Below are positions 42,676 through 54,348 of a stretch of 64,000 nucleotides of DNA, one piece after another. The notes below the pieces were generated by a model. It did no database searches and was not told the DNA's origin. It was given only the letters and a program-made list of their open reading frames with translations. Position numbers and translations under genes: made by a program. The stretch is taken from contig QPMI01000050.1 in NCBI GenBank assembly GCA_004431415.1, forward strand, positions 1-64,000, given 5' to 3'. Position 1 is the stretch's first letter, and every line of letters begins with the position of its first letter. This DNA is from Cyanophora paradoxa. Lineage: Eukaryota; Glaucocystophyceae; Cyanophorales; Cyanophoraceae.

Positions 42676-45039
42676 ATGAAGCGCTCGCTCGATCCTTTCG
42701 CGTTCGATGATGACGATGAAGATGATAGCCCGCGCTTGCCCCGGCGCCTTTCCCCGTCGCCTCCAGCTGCAGCTCCCGCGCCGGCTGCCATCCCGCCTCC
42801 AGCTGCAGCTTCCGCGCCAGCTCCAGCACCCGCGGGTCTTCAGCCGGCTGCATCCGCGCAGGAGGATGCGTCCGCTCGCGCAGATGAGCCCGCGGAATTC
42901 GAAGCCAAGGACCACCGCGGCCTCATTGGCGATGGGAGCACGCGGCTGAGCTGGGTCGATCCATGCAGCGATCAATATATCCAACTTGCGCGTCGCGCGC
43001 CCGGTCCTGGCATGGCCGAGCGGGTCTCGCTTGTCCCTGCCCTCATTCGCGCGTATCGACTGGACCGCCATTTTCGGTGCGTACGTGTGCTCATGTGCGA
43101 TATAAGCGCTCGTAGCTTACATCCGCGCCCGTGCAGCGTCCTGAACGACCCCCGGATGGCCTCGAGCTCGGATTTGAAGAGGTGCGCGAACTTGCGACCG
43201 GGGGAGCGGTCTGGGAGCTCAGAGAGCAGTCAGGTTCCACAGCGTGCAGTACGTGGACGCGCTTCGGCGGGGCGCGAACGGAAGCGCCCGCGCGGATGAC
43301 GAGGCGAGCCTCAACACACTGACAGACGACACGCCGCTGTTTCCAAAGCGCGCCGCCGCCGCCGCGTTCTTTCAGCGGCGCCGAGCTGAGGCGCCGCAGC
43401 CTGTGGCTGTACGTGCTGGCGCAGTGCGGGGCCACGCTGGCGGCGGCGGAGCAGCTCATCGCCGAGTCGCTGGCGACGGACGGCGCGCGCCGCGCAGTGG
43501 CGGTCTGCTGGGAGGGCGGGCGGCACCACGCGCGGCGGGACGGCGCGGCGGGGTTCTGCTACGCGAACGACGTCGTCCTCGGAATCATGTCCCTCCTAGA
43601 TCGCTTTGAGCGCGTCCTGGTGCGCCTTTCCGCCCGCTGGTCGCGGGCTCAGCGTACCCCGCTCAGCCTTCCTTCCGCCGCAGTATATCGACATCGACAT
43701 CCACCACGGGGACGGTACGGGTTCTTCCTTCCCTCCTTCGCCTCCGCTGGCCCACGACCGTACCCGCAGGGGTCGAGCGGGCCTTCCAGTGCTCGGACAA
43801 GGTCTACCCCCCTATCGCCACCCCCCCGCGGCCCGCCTCGTTGGCGTCGCGCTGAGGGTCGCCCGCCGCCGCGCCTCAGGTGATGACGCTCTCAATCCAC
43901 AAGCGCGCCTCGGGATTCTACCCAGGTACCGTACCCCCCGCCGAGGACGGGGCCGCTCAGGTGAAACCGCTCCCCTCAGGAACGGGCGACGTCACCGACG
44001 TGGGCACCGGTGCGCCCGCGCCGCGGCCGCCCCTCCACTCGCGCCCCGCTCACAGTTCGAGGCAGGGCCCGGCAAGTACTTCGGTGCGGGCGCCGCCTCG
44101 GCCCCGGCCCCGGCCCCAGCCCCGGCCCGCCGCCCTCGCCGCTGAGCCAAGGGCGCCGGGCAGCGGTGAACGTTCCCCTGCGGGACGGCTGCGGCGACGC
44201 GCGCTACTGCGACGTGTTCGAGCGGGTCGCGGAGGCGGCGCGGGCCGCCTTCCGCCCCTCCGCCGTCGTCCTTCAGTGGTTCGTACCCCCCGCGCTTCCT
44301 CCATTCAATCCCTCAGGCCCGAATCTCAACCTTTCGCCGCAGCGGAGCGGATGGGCTTGCGGGGGACCCCATAGGCGCCGGCTTCAGCCTGACGCCGGCG
44401 GTGCGGGCCCGGAGCCTGCCCGACGCCGCCCGCCGCCGCCCGGCGCGCGTTGCGGCCTGAGCTCGGCCCTCACCTGTACCCCCTCGCAGGCCTACGTCGC
44501 CTGCGTGCGGCGGGTCGTCTCGTGGAACCTCCCGACCCTCGTGCTCGGCGGCGGGGGGTACAACGCGCCGAACGCGGCCCGCTGCTGGGCGCAGGTGATG
44601 GCCGACCTCGCCGGAGTCGAACTCGCGGATCGAATCCCGGAGCACGACTTCTTCGATTCCTACGGGCCTGACTTCCTCCTTCGCGCGCCGCCGAGTCAGC
44701 GAAACTCATGTACCTCCGCATCGCCCCCCCCTCGCCTAAGCGTGCGGCGTGGCAGGGGTACGGCCCGACCTGAACGACGAGGGGTACGTCTCGTCCGTCG
44801 TGGGCGCGGCGCTGGAGGGCGTCGCGCGGGCGGGGCAGCAGCTGTGGGGGCCGGACGCCCCCTGCCCCCCGGGCCTGGCGGGTCCGCCGCCGCCCGAGCC
44901 GCGGGCCCTCGCCTCGCCCGTCCCGGCGGCCGACCTCGAGGCCCTTGGCGACCGCTCCGACACCCCCTCCCTGCCCCTTGATCCCCTCCCGCCCCCGCCC
45001 CCGCCCCCGCCCCCCGTCTCCTTCGGCCCCCCTCCGTGA
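42676..45039 (+). CDS. Class I histone deacetylase (HDAC8/Rpd3-like), many exons
   Basis: ATG 42676 (MKRSLDPFAFDDDDEDD) starts an extra N-terminal Pro/Ala-rich extension of about 90 residues. The catalytic domain follows: MAERVSLVPALIRAYRL, GRHHARRDGAAGFCYANDVV (the two active-site His), YIDIDIHHGDG (zinc Asp/His), VMTLSIHKRASGFYPG, GADGLAGDPIGAGFSLT (second zinc Asp), LVLGGGGYNAPNAARCW (transition-state Tyr) and IPEHDFFDSYGPDFLL. All key residues are present, so it should be an active zinc-dependent lysine deacetylase. Introns are small and numerous (for example GTACGG...CTCAG after HHGDG). The C-terminus is Pro-rich. Confidence 0.85.
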
Positions 45040-45094
45040 CTTCGTGAAACCTTATCTCAGATGAGCGTTAGCTAGCTAGAGAAAGCTCTCCGAA

Positions 45095-46877
45095 TCAGAT
45101 GTTGAGCATGAGGAACTCGTGGGCGATGGTGCGCATCTCGGGGTCGCTCTTGTGGGGCAGCATGCGCCCCAGGCCCGCCAGCTTCTCGCCCGGGCCCTGC
45201 CCTGCGGGAGCCTTCATCATGACCCGCACGACCTCGCCCTCCTCCTCCTTGGCGGCCGCCGCCTGCCCCTCCCCCTTCCCGGCCTCGCCCGCCGCCCCCG
45301 CCGGCGCATCCTCGGGCTCGGGCTTTGGCTCCCCGAGCTCAGCCGCTGCAATCGCCTCCTCCTCGTCGCTGTTCGCCGCCTCGCGCTCCGCTTCTTCCCC
45401 CGCTCCGTCCGCCGGGGCGTCCTCGGGCTCCAGGGCCGGCAGCGGCTCCGGGCTGGGCAGCGTCGCCGGGTCCGGGAACGCGAGGTCGGTCCCGAACCAG
45501 GCCGGCTCCTCCTTTCCCGTGACGTTGCTGAACTTGATGTCCAGCTTCATTCCCTTCCTCCAGAGCCGAACTTGCGCCTCGTTCAGGTGGACGGCGCGGA
45601 AGAAGCGGAAGGGGGCCTCGGGGAGGTGAAGGGCGAAGTCCGTGCTGTTGAGGGCCTCGCCCTGGACCGCCTCGCTGAGGTGGAAGCCGTGCGAGAGCAC
45701 GCGCTGCAGGGAGGCCAGCGTCCCGCCCGTCCCCAGCAGCCGTCCCATGTCCCGGGCCTGTTCGAGGTTCGAGGTTCGAGTTCTTCCAGGGGGAGGGGGG
45801 CGGGGCGGGGGGCGAAAATCGGCGCGCACGATGGAGCGGATGTATGTGCCCGGGCCGCACGTGACCGTGACGTCGACCTCGGGGTACTCCCCCTCGCGGA
45901 AGGCGTCGATGCGGAGGTGGTAGACGAGGACGTCACGCGGGGGAAGCTCCGGCAGCTCCTTCCCCGCCCTCGCGAGCTTGTAGAGCCGCTGCCCGTTCAC
46001 GCTGATGGCGCTGTACGCCGGCGGGATCTGCTTCAGGTGGCCCACGAAGCGGGGTACGACCTCCTCGACCGCCGCGCGCGTCACGTGCGGGCACGGCTTC
46101 TCCTTCACCACCTTTCCGTCCAGGTCGTCCGTGTCCGTCACCACGCCTGCGCAGGGCGTACCCCTGGCTCGGACGGGAAACGGGGGTACGGCAGGATAGG
46201 GGACGGCGAGTGGGTACCGAAGCGGATGGTGGCGCGGTACGCCTTCTCGGAGGGGAGGAAGCTGCGGGGGGGTCAGGGGGCGTCTCCGGCGGGGCCGGGC
46301 CGGGCGGGGTAGCGCACCGCAGCATTTTCGTCGCGCGGCCCACGGCGAGCGGAAGCACTCCCGTCGCCGCGGGGTCGAGCGTGCCGCCGTGGCCGACCTA
46401 AGAGAGCAGCGTCACCGATTAGATTAGATCCCGATTAGATCGAGGCGCGCTGCCGCACCGCCTTCGTGCCGAGCATGCGGCGAACGAGCGAAACGCAATC
46501 GTGCGATGTCATGCCCTTCGGCTTGTCGAGATTCACGAAGCTGCGGCGCGAGGGCGTGAGGGGCACTCGCGATCAGGCGGGGCGGGCTGCCGCACCCCAT
46601 CTCTGTCTCGCCGAGCTTCGGCCTGCGCACGCAGACACGGGATCAGGGCCTTCGCGTCGCCCTGCAGCGCTGGGAGGCGTAGCTAAGCCGCGCACCGGAC
46701 CGGCTGCATCCCGAACAAGGCCTCCGCGGCCTCCGACTTCGGGGCGCGCTCCTTGCCCTTGCCGCCGCCGCCGCCACCGCGTCCGCGACCGCCGCGACCC
46801 CGCCCCCGCTTGCCACCGCTGCCCTCGCCGTCATGAAAGCGGCGCTTCTTGACGCCCTCCTCGCCCTCGCCGCCCAT
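45095..46877 (-). CDS. TruB-type tRNA pseudouridine-55 synthase
   Basis: Start at 46877: [20 protein letters not shown] and a Gly/Arg-rich stretch ([15 protein letters not shown]), which could bind RNA or act in targeting. Next exons: [20 protein letters not shown] (about 46,555-46,440), [15 protein letters not shown] with the catalytic Asp (about 46,400), [11 protein letters not shown], then [19 protein letters not shown] and [15 protein letters not shown]-type motifs (46,070-45,830) and a last exon to 45095. The last 110 residues are an acidic Glu/Ala-rich addition ending EFLMLNI. TruB isomerises U55 in the T-loop of tRNAs. In eukaryotes the bacterial-type enzyme is often organellar. The dyskerin PUA domain is not evident. 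Confidence 0.75.
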
Positions 46878-47239
46878 CTCCGATCGCGTCGTGAACAGCG
46901 ATCGCCTGAAAGCGCTCTCGCGCGTTTGCGCGACGCCGAAGGACTGCCAGAGGGGCCGACAGCTAGATTCCGAGAGGAACCGAAGTGCGGAGGAGGAGCG
47001 CCCGAGGATGCAGGGTGCGCTCAGCCAGGCGAGCATACGAGTGAGCTCGCTCACGCTAGTTGAGCTAGCCGTCAGCTGGGGTCCCGTCCTCGGCTTCCAG
47101 GCCGCTTGCTGTAAGGGGGGTATAGCCAAACCTTCGCTGTGGTCCGAAATACAAACGGTTGAGTCAGCCACCTCAGTAGGCGTCGGCCACCTCAGCAGGA
47201 GCTCGGGCCAGCTAGCTACAGCAGCCAGCGGCGTTCATC

Positions 47240-49171
47240 ATGGACCTCGCCGGCTACGATGCACTGAACCGGGCGCCCCCAGCAGTGCGGAAGGGACTCG
47301 ACCCGCTCGGGGGCCCCAGGGACCCTCTACGTGATCCTCTGGGTCCAAGAGACCCTCTGGCGCCCCGGGACCCGTTGGCGCCCCGTGCTGCAGGCGATTT
47401 GGCGGGGCTGCCTCCGGTTCGAGGCCAAACGGGGGGCAGCGGTGGCAATCGCCTCCCAGCGCTGGGCGGCGATTTCGACGATGTCAGGCCACCGCGCCCA
47501 CAAGCATACGACGATAGCTACATGAGGGCGCCAGCCGCGAGTGATCCGCGATCCGTTTCTCCCTCTCGGCCGTCTCGCCCGGTAATCGCCCATCTTTCAC
47601 GAGACACGTTCATCCCCAGTCGCTGACAGTGTGATCCGTGCAGCAGCAGGACTTGATTGCGGGCGACCGCAGAGCGCCGCCGGCCCCCGTCCCGCCCGCG
47701 CCGGCCCCGCACGCGGGGCACAGCAGCCAGGACGCGTACTCGCGGCCTCTGGACAACAGCATCGGCGGGCGCGATTCGAGAGACGCGTACTCGCGCCCCG
47801 ATCCGATTCCCGTCCGCGACGCGAAGGACGCCAGCGCCCTGCGGATCAAATGCACGGCACGCGCCCGCCCGCCCCCGGCCCCGCGCGCCCGCCCTCGCGC
47901 CCGCTCGCCGCGGCTCAAGCCCGCTCGCTTCAGGTGTCGGGCGAGTTCGACCGGACGTCGGTGGGCGGCCCCGAGGCGAAGCACATCATGGGGGTCAACC
48001 CGCAGTTCCTGCTGCGCGCGCGCATGCCCACCAAGATCGCAATCCACCTGTGCTACCCTTCCTTCCCTTCCCATATTCGTGGACCCAGGCTTATCCGAGA
48101 CCGCGCTCGCAGGAAGCTGAACCGGCGGGCGACCAAGGTCGGGCTCATCCTCCTCCGCGCCACGAACCGCGTCATGATCCTCGACGACGACATGTGCGCA
48201 CATGTCGTACCCCCCAAAACTTCAACCCCCCTCTGATAAATTAACAACGGAACAGCACGCTGGATGCCTTCATGGGCTCCGGGGACTCGGCGACGCTGGA
48301 GTACAGCGTGCGAGACCAGGACAGGGACCACCTCGTCCTCCTCCCGCTCGCCACGGAGGAGGCCTCGTTCTCCCTGACGATCCTCTCCGAGGTAGGGCCG
48401 GGTCCCACCTGCTCCGCTTTCTCTCGCGGTTTCAGCGGTTCTTAAGCAGCCGTGCGGCAGGTGCGCGTCGAGGTGGAGCCGATCCCAGAGGTCCAGCCGC
48501 CCCCGGCCCCCGCCTCGCGGGCCCCCGCCGGGTTCGACGCGAACGCGGAGGTGCTCCAGCCGGTGGGCCAGAACCTCTCCAGCGTGTACAATTCGGGGTA
48601 CCGCGTCGAGCTGCCCCCGGCCGACCCGCGCGCGGACGACTACCGGCAGCAGGCGCTCCAGGGCGTCCAGCAGCAACAGAGGGGCCACTCGTACGCCCCG
48701 CCGGCGGTGCACAGCCTCCCGGAGCCCGGCGGCGGGCACGGCGGGCCGAGGCCGCATGAGGCGCACCCGCAGCCGCAGCCGCACGGGGACGCCTCGGCGA
48801 TCGCCCGCATGGAGGCGGAGATCCGGCAGCTCCGCGAGGTCGTCTTCAAGCAGAGCGAGCTCATCGGGGACCTGGCGAAGAGCCTGAAGCACAGCGACGC
48901 CTCCGGCGGGGGCGGGGGCGAGCAGTCCCGTCGCTGGTTCAAGGGCTCCGGGGGCAACCGGACGGCGCCCTCCTCGGAGGGCCACGAGCGGCACGAGCAC
49001 GAGCGCGAGCACAGCCGGGAGCACAGCCGCGACCGCGGGCACGATCGCGACGGCCACGGGGGCGGCCACGGGCACCACGGGCACCACAGCAAGAACGAGG
49101 ACAGCCGGCACGGCAACGAGACGCCGGCGCCCTCCTCCAAGGGCGGCTCGAAGGCCTGCGTCATCTCCTAG
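47240..49171 (+). CDS. Calpain domain III-like protein with C-terminal CaaX box
   Basis: ATG 47240 (MDLAGYDALNRAPPAVRKGL) is followed by GPRDPLAPRDPLAPR repeats. A later exon repeats QDAYSRPLDNS / RDAYSRPDPIP. The core, VSGEFDRTSVGGPEAKHIMG, NPQFLLRARMPTKIAIHL, KVGLILLRATN and VLLPLATEEASFSLTI, resembles calpain domain III (a C2-like beta-sandwich). No protease core is present. The last exon has a coiled coil (MEAEIRQLREVVFKQSELIG), a His/Arg/Asp/Gly-rich stretch (about 48,990-49,100) and ends KACVIS, a prenylation (CaaX) signal. I infer a membrane-attached adaptor, perhaps metal-binding. Exon joins are approximate. Confidence 0.55.
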
Positions 49172-49519
49172 GGATCGAGCCAACTAGATCTAGATCTAGC
49201 TAGCGCTCTGCAGCCGCGGCTGCAGCTGGTGGTAGCTTATATCCGGGCGCCGCCCGGGCCCCGGCCCGACCCCGCGCTCGCGCGTGCGCGCGCGCGTCTT
49301 TTACTTTATTGTAACGTGTGTGCATCCCCGTACCGGTATGTCTCCATGCAGTGTACGACATTCGAATACGCGAATTCGAAATTCGCATTGCACACACTCA
49401 GAAAAATGACCCAAGCACGCAAAATTAAACTAGAACGTGTACGTATACGACATCGATGATGATTGTGCGGGGATACAGAACGAGGGCTCCGCTCTAGCCG
49501 CAGACAGCTACGGCCACGC

Positions 49520-51930
49520 CTACTTGAGGAGGTGCTCGCGCATGGGGATGACGAGCTGGTCGTCGTCGGTGATGGAGACGCGGTGGAGGCGCCCCTTGAA
49601 CTTGTACTCCACGACGAGGAACTTCGGCTTCTCGGGCGCCGGGTCGTAGAAGCCCAGCAGCGAGGCCTTCGAGCCGGGGTACAGGTGCAGCTGGCTGTTC
49701 TCCACGAGGTTCATGCAGGGGACCGTGACGTCGATGCGCTCCTCGGAGGCGCCGGCGGCGGGGTCGTTGAGGTCGCCGTGGAGGTGCCCGTAGATGGCGC
49801 GCTCGATGACGAGCCCGCGGACGCTCTCCTCGCGCCGCCGCTTCTGCTCCACCGAGTCTTCCATGAGCTTTACCGCGACCTGCGCCTCCCGCTTCGCCTC
49901 GCCCGACGAGGAGGGCGCCGGCTCCGCCGCCTTCGCCTTCTTCGCCATGTGCGCCCGCTTCATCGGCTGCGGGGCGCGCGGATCGGACGGAAGAAGGCGC
50001 AGCGGCGGCGGAGGCGCGGGCGCGCGCACCGCCAGCACTGTCTTCTTGACGAGGGCGGCGAGGGCGGCGGGGACGAGCAGGCCTCCCGCGATCGCCAGGG
50101 GCGCCAGCTGGCTCGAGATGTAGACCTGCGGGGGGTACGTGAGGCTCGGGCGGGGAGGCGTTGGCCGGGGGGTACGGGGCGCACGGGGAAGATGAACCGA
50201 GAGCCGCCCCGGACGAACCTGCGCGGGGCGGGCTCGGCTCGGGGCGAGCAGGGGGCGGGGAGGGGTACGGCGGCGGCGCACTTGAGCTTCGCGGAGACGC
50301 CGCCCATGCCGCAGACGAGGGAGTAGGAGACGGAGGTGCGGGGGCTGAGCTGCCGAGAGCCGCCCGTCTCGATCTCGACGCCCCGCAGGTTCAGCTTCAG
50401 GCCTGCCGGGGCGCGAGCGCGTCGGTCGGTCGGTCGGGATCGCACGCCGGTCCCGCGGGAGGCGCCGGAGGGCGGGGGCGGGCGGGCGGGCGGGGGAGCC
50501 GGACCGATCATGACGGCGGATAGCCGCGAGATCAGCCTGTTGTATTTGAACGCCGTACCCATCGCCAGCGCGCCGAGCTGCCCCGCGCTCGAGTGAGCCG
50601 TGCGGGGGGCGGCGGCGGCGAGCGTGCGGCTCGGTCGGGTGGGGCGCGCGCCTTCATCACAGCGTTGAGCTGGCTCTGGATGGATCGGCGCGAGTACGAG
50701 AGGGAGAGGCCTGCGCACGGAGCGCGGGGAGTCCTTCAGAGGACGCCCAATCCAATCCCAAGCGCCAGCCAGCCGGCCGGCCGGCCAGTCGAGCGGGGCG
50801 CACCGGCGCCGTTGCCGACGGTGAAGGACCAGGTCCCCGAGGTGCTCTCGCCCAGCTGCCGGATGGCCACGACCGTCATGCCGATGCCGTTGCCGAACGT
50901 CACGAGGAACTGGCCGACGCTGCGGGGCGGGCGGGGGCGGCTCAAATCAAATCACAGGTACGCGAGGAGCGGATGCGGGCGGGCGGGCGGGCGGGCCTGT
51001 GGAGGGACAGGTTGCGCTGGCCCTTAAAGCTGAAGCCACTGGCGAGGCGGGACCACGTGACGGTGACCTCGCCGTGCGAGCTGCGCCCGAACTGCCGCCG
51101 GTACGTCGACTGCAGGCTGTGCATCCCGTCCGAGTTCTTGTCGTTCATCACGCCCGCCCCGAGGATCAGCAGGTCCCTCCTAGAGATCGGCATCTGGACG
51201 TCGAGCTCCGCGCTCGAGCGGGTCACGATCGGCGCCCCCTTCCTCGCGTCCAGACTCAGCGTGAAAGTCCCGTGCTGGTTGAGCCGAGCCTCCAGCTGTT
51301 GCTCCGCCGCCTTCTGCTCCTTCTCGAGCCGCATCTTAAGGAAGTCGTCCACGCTCAGGTGCGGTCCGACTGCGCGGGCGGCGCGACTGCGTCAGCTTCG
51401 GCGGGCGGACGCGGCTGGCGGCGGGGGCGGGGGCGGCGGCGGCACCTTCCATGCCCGCCTTCAGGCCGTCTTCACCGAAATGATGTTAGCTACGTCAGCA
51501 TCTGTGGGGCGCGGCGGTCCGCACCGTGGCCGAAGCGGTCGTAAAGCTCGCGGCGGTTGGCTAGCGCAGGCTTTAGCTGAGGGAGCAAGCTCGAGGGGGC
51601 GCACGCACGATCGGAGAGCACGCCATACGCATACTGGATCTTGTGGAACTCCGCAGTGGCGAGCTCCTTCTTCTGCTCGTCTAGGTGCCTGCGCGAGGAT
51701 CGACCAAGAGGCATGTATACAGAGCGAACCGCGCTTCACCTGTCGGGGTGGTGCGACAGGACGATCCTCCTGTACGCAGCTTTGAGCTCGTCCGCCGTGG
51801 CTGCGCGGAGGCGCGCCTCGTTAGCTAGGAGCGCTCGAGCAGTGGAGCGGCGCACCATCCTTTCGGACGCCGAGGACGTCGTACAGATCCTTTGGGTGCG
51901 CGCCGGGCTCAGGCAAAGCGATTCGCAGTG
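49520..51930 (-). CDS. DNAJC11 homologue, mitochondrial MICOS/MIB-associated J-protein
   Basis: From the right: KDLYDVLGVRKDG (about 51,885), after a short intron ATADELKAAYRRIVLSHHPD with the J-domain HPD, then EFHKIQYAYGVLSD and RELYDRFG. A beta-rich middle follows (MDDFLKMRLEKEQKAAEQQL, TFTLSLDARKGAPIVTRSSA, SFTVGNGAG), then a hydrophobic region (GLLVPAALAALVKKTVLAV) and a coiled coil (KREAQVAVKLMEDSVEQKRR). The end has the DUF3395 signature of DNAJC11: ERIDVTVPCMNLVENSQLHL, KASLLGFYDPAPEKPKFLVV, stop at 49520. DNAJC11 works in the mitochondrial intermembrane bridging complex at cristae. The 5' end is not exact: no ATG was fixed. Confidence 0.75.
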
Positions 51931-51989
51931 ATCCGCGGCGCGGACTGACGCACCTTCTCTTGCGCAGCGCCCGTCATATCGCGGGTCCG

Positions 51990-52510
51990 CGCCGCGTCTC
52001 CTCAACGAGCAGCCACGGCAGCGAACTCCGATTCTGCAGCTACACAGCCAGAAAAAGAAAACCGAGGAGGCCCGCTTGATGACTCGAGGTCTGCTCTTCT
52101 CGCTCTGTACCCGGCCAAGCTAGACCCCACAACTTGCCGCAGTGCCAATTGCAAGCTTTGAAGGCGCTTAAGCTTTAATTTGCAACGTTAACGTTAACGC
52201 CTGAGCTTATTGTCAACTCCGTGACATTGTAGCGAGCTTCTCACGTCAGCTCTGAACCTTAACACCCTCAGTTCGAACTGAAAGTCAGTTCGAACAATTG
52301 CAAGGTCAGCAAGATGTTACCACAACATCGAATCAAAGAATTGAACACGTTAGAATCGAAGTGAGAGCGGGAGAGTTAAAGCAACATTTTTTAGCATTGA
52401 ATACATGCATGTACAATCAATCTTCTTAACTGCAATCTAAATACTGCCAACTAGTACTCTCTGCGATTGGGTGGATGCGGGAAAAATGAGAAAAAGCTCA
52501 TGATAGCGGA
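51990..52510. other. Lower-GC intergenic stretch with palindromes
   Basis: No gene. AACGTTAACGTTAACG at about 52,184-52,199 and a perfect hairpin at 52,271-52,295 stand out. GC content drops visibly relative to both sides. Confidence 0.45.
52271..52295. repeat. Perfect inverted repeat
   Basis: GTTCGAACTGA, 3-base loop, TCAGTTCGAAC: 11-bp arms with no mismatch. It lies between DNAJC11's 5' end and the next gene's 3' end. Confidence 0.7.
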
Positions 52511-52513
52511 TGC

Positions 52514-53859
52514 TCAAAGCATCGAATCCTCAGAGAATGAAACACGAGAGAAGTCTTCTAGCAAGATCTGGGTCAACAGAAAGGTCAGAGATGCACTGAA
52601 AGTCAGGGGGTGGAACAAAGGCACCTCCTCATCAGCTTCAGCAGAGCAGTCGCAATGTATGCTGGGCATCTCGTCGGAATACGTGGCTGTGTGCACATCC
52701 TCTGCCCACTCCTCTTGCAAGGATATTGCTGCTGCAAGCTGCTTGCTGATAGCACTCGACAGCTTGACAATGCCTGCTCTTTGTGCTACCTTCACAGCAT
52801 CCTGAGGAGCCGGAGGCTGCGGGCCTTCTTCCACCGCCTTGCTGACTTCCTGCGAGCAGCAAACATCAAACCACGTTATTGATCATGCATTGCTATAGTC
52901 CTGTGTAAAGAGTTCGCACCGCTACTGGTGCCGGAGCGGCAGCCTGCAACAGATCAAAGAATCAGTGCACCTTCAGGATACTAAGACAATGAAAAGACGA
53001 AGACCGACCGCTGCAGGCTTCGGCGGATTCGCTTTTGCTGCCTCGGCTGCTGCTAGTTCATGGTAGTGTGGGAAGTATGACTCTTCCTCGAACAGGTACA
53101 GCATCGCCTTCTTGTACTCATCACACGATATCAAGCCATCTGAAGTCGTCATGTCGGGGTCGGGCGAGTCTGTGCGGGCGTGAGCGAACTTCCACGGGCA
53201 AGCGTGGCAAGGCACACCAAACATGTTGCCGAAACTCTTTGCCGTCTCCGCCGCATCCTCGGCGGAGAGTTTGTGCGCTGCAGGATGTCTGAGCGATGTC
53301 GCTCACAGGCAAGCTGAGCGCAGCGCACCCTGCAGCAGCTGGAGGAGCGTCTCCGGCATGAAGGTCTGCACATGATTCTCGAAGACCTCGCCAGCGTGCT
53401 CCTCGAGAAACTCGCGAGCAGGCCGCCCTGCGCAGGCCGCGCGCGTGAGGCCGCCGCAGTCCGCCCGCCGAGCTGCAACCGACGGACGGGGCACGCGAAC
53501 CTCGCGGGTCGGCCGGCATGTACGACGCCTCATGCGCCTCTAGCTTGCCAGCGTCGAACAGCCCTAAGCAGCACTGGATAAACTGCGGCGCCGCGCGTCA
53601 GCAAAGACCTGGCGTTACCTTGGAGCTCGGTCCGCACCTCGCCCTTATCCATAATGTTCACCTCGCCGCTGGAGTTCAGGGCATTATCGGCCGCTAGGTC
53701 TGACGCCTCATCCGCCGAAAAGCCAAACGCCGCGACCAGCACTTCATCAAGCTCGTCCACGACGATGGCCTTGCCGCCGGCAGTCAGGCAGTCACGCTCC
53801 AGATCGGCCTCGAACATCTCCAGCGCCGTCGGCGTCGTCTTCGGTGCCGCCGCCGCCAT
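52514..53859 (-). CDS. Unknown conserved-looking multi-exon protein with EF-hand-like loop
   Basis: Start at 53859 (MAAAAPKTTPTALEMFEADL). Exons give DELDEVLVAAFGFSADEASD, then QFIQCCLGLFDAGKLEAHEA (about 53,590), FLEEHAGEVFENHVQTFMPE and LLQLLQGA (about 53,400), MFGVPCHACPWKFAHARTDS (about 53,220) and DPDMTTSDGLISCDEYKKAM, which has an EF-hand-like loop (D-x-D-x-x-x-S-D-G-x-I-x-x-x-E). The last exon (52,840-52,514) ends SEDSML. All parts read as helical and acidic. I do not recognise the family. An EF-hand regulator or flagellar protein is possible but unproven. Confidence 0.5.
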
Positions 53860-53879
53860 GTCTGCTGTCAGAGACTGCT

Positions 53880-54348
53880 GAAGGAAGGGGGGTACGCTGA
53901 CGTCGACGTTATCACTTCGCGAGGGCGCCGGCTGACTCAGTGAGGAATTCGAAGTTGACGTCGGCGGCCCGGCTAACGCTTTAGTGATAGCTATGTATGG
54001 GCTCCGCTATGGCTTCAAATTCGGCTGTATACGTACATGCATCGTGAACTTTACGGCAATATTGCTGGCTGGCAATATTAATGGCGCTGGCAATATTAAT
54101 GGCGCCGCCGCGCGCGGCGCCGGCGCCCGCGGCCGGGCCGACTGCGAACGTCGGAACGTCGGACTCTCCGGGACGGCTCAGCGGCTAGTCGCCTCATGAT
54201 CAGGGTCTGGGCATGGCGCGGACGAGCACCCCAGGGCCCCGGCCCCGGCCCCCGGGCCCGCGCGGCGGCGCGGCGGCCTGATAGGAATTATATTATTTAT
54301 TTATATAATTATATAAATACTTATAACTATGGGCCTCGGCGGCCTGGC
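53880..54348. other. Intergenic with short tandem repeats
   Basis: GGCAATATTAATGGCGCTGG occurs twice in tandem (54,070-54,105). An AT-rich patch TTATTTATTTATATAATTAT follows at about 54,292-54,322, in otherwise GC-rich DNA. It probably includes the 3' flank of the gene at 54,349. Confidence 0.4.

Noticed and set aside
54292-54325. Short TATA-rich stretch as a viral remnant
   Set aside because: Only about 35 bases, with no viral coding around it.
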